From Spirodela intermedia (Eukaryota; Streptophyta; Magnoliopsida; Alismatales; Araceae): a DNA stretch of 64,000 bases. The notes beneath the pieces are model-generated. The model was not told the DNA's origin. It worked only from the letters and a program-made list of their open reading frames with translations, and made no database searches. The stretch is from contig LR746272.1 in the NCBI GenBank assembly GCA_902729315.2, forward strand, positions 2,514,035-2,578,034, in the 5' to 3' direction. The position numbers and the translations under genes are program-made. Below, in pieces: positions 57,576-64,000 of the stretch (the stretch's first letter is position 1; every line of letters starts with the position of its first letter).

Positions 57576-58406
57576 ATGCATTCGCCGCCGCTTCCAATCC
57601 TCTCCCTCTTCCTTCTCCTCTTCCTCGCCGTTCACCCACGATGCGACGCAGCAGTTCCCCTCACAAAATACTGCGGCACCGACAGGAAGATCACCCGGGC
57701 CGCCTCCGCGAACATAGCTCGCGTCCTGGCCTCACTCCTGTCGGAGACTCCCTCCAAGGGCTTCTCCACCGCCTCCTACGGCAGCGGCCACGGGGACCGA
57801 GCATACGGTCTCGCCCAGTGTCGACAGGACGTCAGCGTCGAGGACTGCAGAACCTGCCTCAGGGACTCCGCCGCCCAGCTACCCAAACTCTGCCGCGGCG
57901 GGGCCGACGCCAGGGTGTGGTTTGACTACTGCTTCCTGCGCTATGGCACCAGACCCTTCGCCGGCGAGCTTGATACCGCGTATGGACTCTTCTACATCAA
58001 CGTACAGAACGTGACGGAGGATGCGGCGGAGCAGCGCAGGTTCGACCGGGAGCTGGGGTCGCTGATGAGCAAGATTCAGACGCAGGCGCCGGCACGGGGC
58101 AGCCGGGGGCTGGCGAAGCTTCAGACCAAGTTCACACCCTTCGTCACCATCTACGCGCTGGCGCAGTGCACGCAGGATCTGCCGCCGCTGGCCTGCGCCC
58201 AATGCATCTCCATTGCGGTGGCCAACTTCCCCGTCCTCTGCCCGCACAGGAAGGGATGCCGGGCTCTCTACAGCAGCTGCTACGTCCGCTACGAGATCTA
58301 TCCTTTCTTCTTCCCAGTCCCCGCCGGCTCCTCCGCTGCCGCTGCCGCCGCCGCCGCCGCCGCCGCCGCCGCGGCGTCCTCCGTTTCTGTGGTGGTTTAC
58401 CCTTAG
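57576..58406 (+). CDS. Secreted cysteine-rich protein with two Gnk2/DUF26 domains
   Basis: 276 residues in one exon. The start ATG at 57576 opens a clear signal peptide (PLPILSLFLLLFLAV, cleavage probably near residue 25). Two Gnk2 (stress-antifungal, DUF26) domains follow, each with the C-X8-C-X2-C signature: Cys82/91/94 and Cys198/207/210, plus the downstream VWFDYCFLRY and YSSCYVRYE stretches. Such proteins (CRRSP family, ginkbilobin relatives) act in the apoplast in defence or carbohydrate/ligand binding; receptor kinases of the family add a transmembrane segment and kinase, absent here. The C-terminus is odd: a run of fifteen alanines coded by a GCC/GCT repeat (about 58334-58378), then SSVSVVVYP and stop. 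It may be a hydrophobic anchor or the result of repeat slippage into an early stop. The frame is also open upstream to 57438, without homology. Confidence 0.85.
   Translation: MHSPPLPILSLFLLLFLAVHPRCDAAVPLTKYCGTDRKITRAASANIARVLASLLSETPSKGFSTASYGSGHGDRAYGLAQCRQDVSVEDCRTCLRDSAAQLPKLCRGGADARVWFDYCFLRYGTRPFAGELDTAYGLFYINVQNVTEDAAEQRRFDRELGSLMSKIQTQAPARGSRGLAKLQTKFTPFVTIYALAQCTQDLPPLACAQCISIAVANFPVLCPHRKGCRALYSSCYVRYEIYPFFFPVPAGSSAAAAAAAAAAAAAASSVSVVVYP
58334..58378 (+). repeat. (GCC)n trinucleotide repeat coding poly-alanine
   Basis: Near-pure GCC/GCT run inside the 3' end of the Gnk2-domain gene. Confidence 0.85.
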
Positions 58407-59460
58407 TGTCCTTTCCCCATGTTCCCCACTCTGGAAAAACTCAAATAACTGTGGAGGAAAAGCCAATAAATCAACGAGACTTGAATGTTCTCATCAGTGG
58501 AGTGTCGCCCAGGCAACTGAAGTCAAATTGTTCGGGAACAACACATATATTTTCAAAATCACTTCGGAAGAAAAGCGGAAACAAAAGTCAACCTACTCCA
58601 TGTTCCCATGGAGGTCATTTGATGTCACCCAGATTTCCATAACTTTGCAAAGTCAATCTTAGGCCCAAGTTTCAGCTGGGTCGAACCCAAGAGGTTGAAT
58701 CACCAACGTTGAGAAGAAAAATAAAAGCCCAGGTGACTGACTATCTTGCTATTTGATGAATGCACTTCAAATATCATAAGTCAATCCCACGGACTTACTA
58801 ATGTGTATATAAATAAAACTTACTATCTATTCTCTCATACTCATTCGTCAAGGGAAGTTTAATTGTTGACCAATATCATATGTATTTGACTTAATATTTA
58901 TGATTACACTATACAAATATATTGTACTTACTTTTATACAAATTCTGGAGGAAAATGGTTTTTTTTCCAAGGAGCTTAGAAAAATCATTAGCCCAACTGA
59001 TATGGTTACATTTATTTTACTATTAGCTCGAGAATTATTTAACTATACGTGATAAATTTCACGTACCCTGACGATTCAGGGCATTTATTTTCTATGATTT
59101 TCAGGAAGAAATGATTTGTTCTCCAGGTTCTTGGCCTGGTGTTGATTGGAGAGGCGATGAACACGGAATTTATAGAGGAGAAGATCGTGTGGAGTTGGGG
59201 ATCGTAGGGGTGTCAAGTTGAATTCTTTAATTGAGGATTACAGGGCCCAGCGCAGAGAGAGAGGGAGAGGGACTGCGGTGGCGGTGGCGCGCCTCGCCGT
59301 GGTGGATGGGGGAGAGGATGAAGAAGTAGATCTCACGAACAACTGCGTCTCCTCCAGGCCCGGCCTTGGGGTCTCGCGGGTCGACGGGGAAGTGATGAGG
59401 CGGAGGAAGCCCCGGCGGCGTCGCTGTAGCTGAGATTGGGGAGGAAGCGCCGGAGTCTGG
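58407..59460. other. Intergenic region between the Gnk2-domain gene and DENND6-like gene
   Basis: No gene seen. The last about 250 bp are GC-rich and probably include the promoter and 5' UTR of the DENND6-like gene. Confidence 0.5.
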
Positions 59461-61355
59461 ATGAGCCTAACCGCGTCGTTCTCCATGAAGCACCACCCAC
59501 AGGGATCCACGGCCGCGTCGGCGGCTGCGGAGGGATCCCCCGTGGGGGAGCCGGATGGGGACGCCCTGCGGCGGTGGGTGCTGGCCTTCTGCGTCATCAG
59601 GTTCGACCTGGAGCAGGGGCAGGTGGTGGAGGAGTGCTACCCACCGGGGGATCTCCCTCCGTCCGATGAGCTCTGCGTCGCATTCAGCTCCTTCCCCGAT
59701 TCCATGTCTCACCACCAGCACCGGAGCCGGTCCAGCATCCACGACTCCATCTTCTTCTTCCGCATTCGCTCCGCGTCGGCGTCGACCTCCGGCGGCTTCT
59801 TGTACGGGTACGTCTTCAACCGACAGAGGCAGGACGAGCGGCTCAAGCGCGGAGGCGAGCAGAAGTCCGTGGTCATCCTCTCGCCTCGCCCCTATTCCAG
59901 CGTCTTCCGCCCTCTGCTCCAGATCCTGGGGCCGCTCTGCTTCGACATTGGGAAGAGGGCTCTTGAGCTTGTCGCCGCCCACGTCGCCTCTTGGCCGTCC
60001 CCAATACCCGGAAAACTGATGGAGCTCCCAATTGGGAGCGCCGTCCTCAAGGTTCACCTTCCCCCCCTGCTCAGTTTCCCGGCGAATGGCGATGGGGACG
60101 GCGACCGCTGTGATGGCGATGAACTGGCGCTTTCAGCAGCCATGGCTCCTTTCCCCCCCGCGAACCCTTCAATTCCTCAGGGGCTCTTCCATGACGCAGA
60201 CCTCTTTGGGATATTTCGAGGAATTCTCTTGCAGCTCTGGGTGCTATGGGAGCTCCTAATTATTGGGGAGCCTCTCCTCGTGATAGCGCCCACTCCGCCC
60301 CAGTGCTCAGAGGCAGTTGCCGGGCTCGTCAGCCTGGTGGCGCCGCTCCTCTGTAGCATAGACTACCGGCCATACTTCACCATTCATGATCCCGACTTCG
60401 CTGCCCTCAATTCACTTCGGGAAGGCGATGCCTTCCCTCCCATGGTCCTCGGTGTGACCAATCTCTTCTTCTTGAAAGCGCTTCAGAATATTCCCCACAT
60501 TGTTTCAGTGGGCAGTCCAAGCCCCAACTCCGGCAGATCCCTTCAAGTTGCTGCAAGGCCCTCCTCCACCAATGGGCCCGGGAAGAACCCTAGATTTGGT
60601 AAACTGAACCTCGAGCAACTGTCTCTGAACAAATTCTCTCCCACGAACTTGTTGAATGCTATGAAACTCAGAAGGGATGGACCCCTTTCTCTCATGACGG
60701 AACACAAGGAAGCCATATGGAGCACATACTCTGCGACAACCAAGCCTGATACATCAGTTCTTAACAGGCTTATCGATGCGGGCATGTCCCCAAGGATTGA
60801 GGAATCCATGTCTGTTGTGAATAATGAGATATTGCGACGACATTTCTTGGAGCTCACCACCAATTTCCTTGCTCCCTTTGGGCCCTATCTGAGGGCCACC
60901 ATGCCTTTAGAAGGAAGCTCCCCTTTCGTGGAGCCGCCTGTCCTCCCTCCTTTCCATGCCGATGACTTCCTGAAGAGCTTGGCAGAAAGAGGTCCTGGGA
61001 AGTTTCTGTCCAAAAGGATGAGAGCCAACTGGTTGGACCTATATAGGTAATCTTTGTTCCATAGGTGATTTTGAGCCTATCATGATTTTCACTTTATGTT
61101 GCAGCAATGCCCATCTTTAATTTTTCTGATTTCAATCGACTAATACCTTTTTTTTCTCCCAGATGTTTCTTAAGGGGCCGCAACTTTATGCCATGGTTCC
61201 AGAGAAGGCGTGTTATTGCAGAACTGGAGCAGCAGAGGTTATGGCGACAGGCGAGGATGAATGCAGATATGAAGAAGTTGATCCTGAAAATGTCGGAATT
61301 AGAAGTTGTTGATTCTTTCAATGCTATTGAGCGCCATTTGCTTCGAGAGATGCAG
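59461..61355 (+). CDS. DENND6-like (uDENN/DENN) protein, 5' part
   Basis: Two coding exons: 59461-61046 and 61163-61355, joined across a 116-bp GT-AG intron (TATAG/GTAATC to CCCAG/ATGTTT); the second ends at a GT donor (ATGCAG/GTAAAT). About 593 residues are encoded. Family features: N-terminal RRWVLAFCVIRFDLEQGQVVEECYPP, SIHDSIFFFRIR, YGYVFNRQRQDERLKRGGEQKSV, then WELLIIGEPLLVIAPTP, IDYRPYFTIHD and LGVTNLFFLKALQNIPHI, and a basic, helical C-terminal part RRRVIAELEQQRLWRQARMN. Animal DENND6 proteins act as Rab exchange factors in endosomal traffic; the plant role is inferred. The expected final tail exon (a DLQAVFNVLPKDMQQLLL-like end) was not found up to 64000, so the gene is incomplete here. 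Start: the ATG at 59461 opens the conserved frame; ATG at residue 9 is an alternative. Confidence 0.85.
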
Positions 61356-64000
61356 GTAAATTTTCATTTTATTTCAGTATTTTTCCGTTTTTAGTACTCC
61401 AGAACACCTGAAATGGAAAAAATAGTTCATTTCACAGTGCTAAACTCTTCTCTCCCTTCTTTTTTTTTTGCCTCAATCAATGACTCCCCACAACTTTTCC
61501 TTGTTCTATGTGCTTCTAAATTGTTAACTATGAATGATTACTGCATTATTTGATTAATGTCCCCTTCTTCCTGAATGTAGAAGAAGTTGCTATGTTTTCT
61601 TAGTGTTGATATTGTAACTTCTACATGCTTATCTTGATTGACTGGCATGCCGAGTGAACAAAAAACATCGATCACTCCAGTCCCTTGCGGATTCAGGCAA
61701 TGGATGAACTTAAAGGCATATATCTGAACAATCTTCAGGCATGTGACTACAGTCCGAGTGTGTAGATCAAAATTTCTTCATGAACTGGTCAATCTGACAG
61801 AAGCTTGATTAATTTCATTGCCTACTTAGAGTTGGGTGGATTTCTGGAGAATTTCGCTGTCGGAGATTATGTTAATCGAATCCGTAACATGGAGAGTGTG
61901 GTTTGAATGATCCCTTCTCATTCTTTTGACCTGGAATTTGAATCTTTAAGTGTTGTTAGACGATCCTATGCTTGGTGCGGGATAATATCCAGCTCAGGAT
62001 CACATATGGCTATCTTTTGCTTTTGTGGGAATTCAAACTAAAATAAGGATTTGGCGTGCTTTGCATGAGCTCAAGGCCTTATGAGAAGTGTCTCTAGGAT
62101 TAAATCTGTTTTCCAAGGTGTGATTTTTCTTATAACTCTTCGCCTGACTTGGGATGAGGCTTTTAGACTATTTTCCATATTCACCCTGAGCTAGTTGTGG
62201 TGGTGAACATTAATTTTGGTCCTACCTTTGCTTAGTGCGAAGAGAAAAAGGGTGAGGCCACGGAATAACTTTTTATTCTACTCCCCACCCCCTAATGTAA
62301 AAAAGGTGGAAGAGACTAGAAATTCTCAATTTCTTTCTTACTGGAATAGTGGTCAATCAGCATCTCCGTTTGGCCTTGAAACAGGAAAGTTGAGTCCTTT
62401 TGCGTTTAATGAAAACCCTTCAATCTGAGGAGAAGAATTACTTTGCCCCAAGCTGTACGAAGAGCAATCCTTGGATTGGTGGTGTTTGTTTGGTGTTACT
62501 CGTTACTTGCTTTCAAATTTTATTTGGGTTGGCATCTGACAAAGAAATAGCACGGCAAATTAAGACAACTGACGAAGGCAAATAAGAAGGTTTCTTTGTA
62601 ACGGTGAAAGGGTAAAGTGAGCTTATGTTGATGCTCGTCATCTAAGAAATACTGACGTATTAACCTCTGTTTTCTAGAAGTAAATCGCCAAAAAAATTGA
62701 GCGCTTATTTGAGATGCAGTAGATTTTACGTGCAATAGAAGGAATGCTGTAACAGAGGTGGGTGAACCCTCATAGATATCCACTGCCCACACATATAGAG
62801 TCAAAAGATATATGGACTCCAATGGAGAGGGGGGTTTTCTCTGGGGCTTGAGAGATGGAATAGATGGGGCCTAAAAAGTGTATAGTCCCCAGATAGTATT
62901 ATCAACTGTTTGCTTTTTTTGGGAGACCAATGATGCATTTGGATATAACAATGCTAACTACCCACAAGACCATTTGTATAGCCACAGAGTCAACCTTGGA
63001 TTTTCCGCTAAAGGGCATGCTTTGCTTTCCTTGTTCCAGCCATGAAGGGTGTAGGTGGTTTATTAAGGTCAAGAGGATAGTAGGATTATGATCTCTTGTC
63101 AAATTCTACTTTCATCTGAAATGGAATTTCTTTATGAATATCTTATTCCATTTTCTGCTGTTTATAATTTAACTAATTTTGAATTTGTCACTTAATGTTC
63201 CTGAAAGACGTGGTCTGAAAGTAGATTGTATTCTTCGTTGATATTGGATATTAAGCCAGTCATACTTGAATCCTAATACTCTTGCTTATTGTTAAAATAT
63301 ACATTTGCTTTCCTGTAGTCTGTTTTTTATAATTTTGGCGGGGGGAACCATTTGAAAATGCTTTTCTTAAATTTAAATGCATTTAGCCTCCTGGCTTTCA
63401 AAGTTTTCTTGGTTGTTGCCTCTGTAGCGGCTAGTTGAGCCACCATTTTAAAGCCCCTTTCTGTGAAAGGGCTTTTCAATAACCGTGAATCACTTTTGAG
63501 TGAGATTCAGCAGTCCTCTGTCAGCACTTTGATATATTGGCGAAGCTGTGACTGACAACCGAAAGGTAGGTTGGAACCCAGGGTAGGATGGCAGAGAAAA
63601 GAGAATACCTGTGGAGAGATTGTTCCGAGGAACCCACAGGGGTGTTTGATGCAAGTGACGATTGGGTCGCTTTCACAGTTCTTGTTCCTGCTGCTACTTT
63701 GAAAGGGCTGGATAGATATCTGCTCATTTCTCAGTTGAATGGTAAGGGTCGAGCTTTGCAGAGTCTGTCCTTCCAGCCCTTGTATGCAGTTCTGAGCTCA
63801 ACTGATCCATAAGATGTAGCCATTAAAGGAAGTGTCCCTTAAACTCCAGGTTGTTTTTGGTAATCAGGTTTGTGAATGAATTTAGCATGTTTTGGCTTCC
63901 AAAAACAAAATGGAAAAACAATGTGGAATGTAAGTTCTACTTTCCCAGCCCCCCAAATTTATGCTTGCGGGAACACTGATAGCAATTGACATCTGATCTC
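61356..64000 (+). other. Probable large intron or downstream region of the DENND6-like gene
   Basis: Follows a convincing splice donor, but no further family exon was recognised. An isolated frame at 63588-63812 (74 codons) has no identifiable domain. Composition is mixed, with no obvious transposon signature. Confidence 0.4.

Noticed and set aside
61697-61738. Candidate third DENND6-like exon (AMDELKGIYLNNLQ)
   Set aside because: An AG precedes it but no proper GT donor follows and the peptide does not match the family tail.
63588-63812. 74-codon frame (MAEKREYLWRDC) as a DENND6 exon or separate gene
   Set aside because: Does not resemble the expected DENND6 tail or any family I know; splice context not convincing.

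Overview
The window looks like nuclear DNA from a flowering plant, most likely a monocot. GC-rich, intron-containing genes (biotin pathway enzyme, Gnk2/DUF26 secreted protein, DENND6-type protein) sit in AT-rich intergenic DNA packed with plant-type LTR retrotransposons: Athila-like Ty3/gypsy, chromodomain Ty3/gypsy and SIRE-like Ty1/copia. Species cannot be fixed from sequence alone; the GC-rich coding style would suit a commelinid such as Zingiberales (weak inference).

The dominating structure is a giant interrupted palindrome. Left arm 1-29145 matches right arm 31933-50428 in inverted orientation: coordinates sum to about 50429 near the outer end, 50840 across the gene, and 50759 at the inner gene-to-element boundary. 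Arms are about 18.5 kb once a one-sided 10.35 kb insertion is removed. Each arm carries, from outside in: a decayed SIRE-like copia fragment, AT-rich DNA, a complete six-exon gene for 8-amino-7-oxononanoate (KAPA) synthase (BIOF), an old Athila-type LTR, AT-rich DNA, and a decayed chromodomain gypsy element. The two BIOF genes point outward (divergent), and I could find no base difference between them. The left end of the window cuts the palindrome, so its outer boundary is not visible.

The left gypsy copy (A, minus strand, 11242-18050 and 28405-29145) is split by a young Athila-like retrotransposon (18051-28404) with two nearly identical 1.6 kb LTRs, a tRNA-Asp-type primer site, gag, and a pol broken by a frameshift and a stop codon; no env is seen. 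The palindrome centre (29146-31932) holds a lone, older, inverted LTR of the same Athila family, then the truncated 5' LTR and primer site of gypsy copy B (plus strand, 30784-39517). Copies A and B differ by roughly 9% in a stretch I compared, mostly transitions, while the BIOF core is identical.

Right of the palindrome the SIRE-like element continues to about 53347, including a region resembling the extra 'putative plant transposon protein' ORF of that lineage. AT-rich DNA with no credible gene follows to about 56.8 kb. Then come a single-exon gene for a secreted two-domain Gnk2/DUF26 protein (57576-58406) and the first two coding exons of a DENND6-like gene (59461-61355), whose last exon(s) I could not find before the window ends.

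Functionally, BIOF would make KAPA, the first committed intermediate of biotin synthesis; both copies end in a peroxisomal PTS1-like tripeptide (ARL). The other two genes show no link to biotin. The notable biology is the duplicated biotin gene inside a long palindrome remodelled by retrotransposons.
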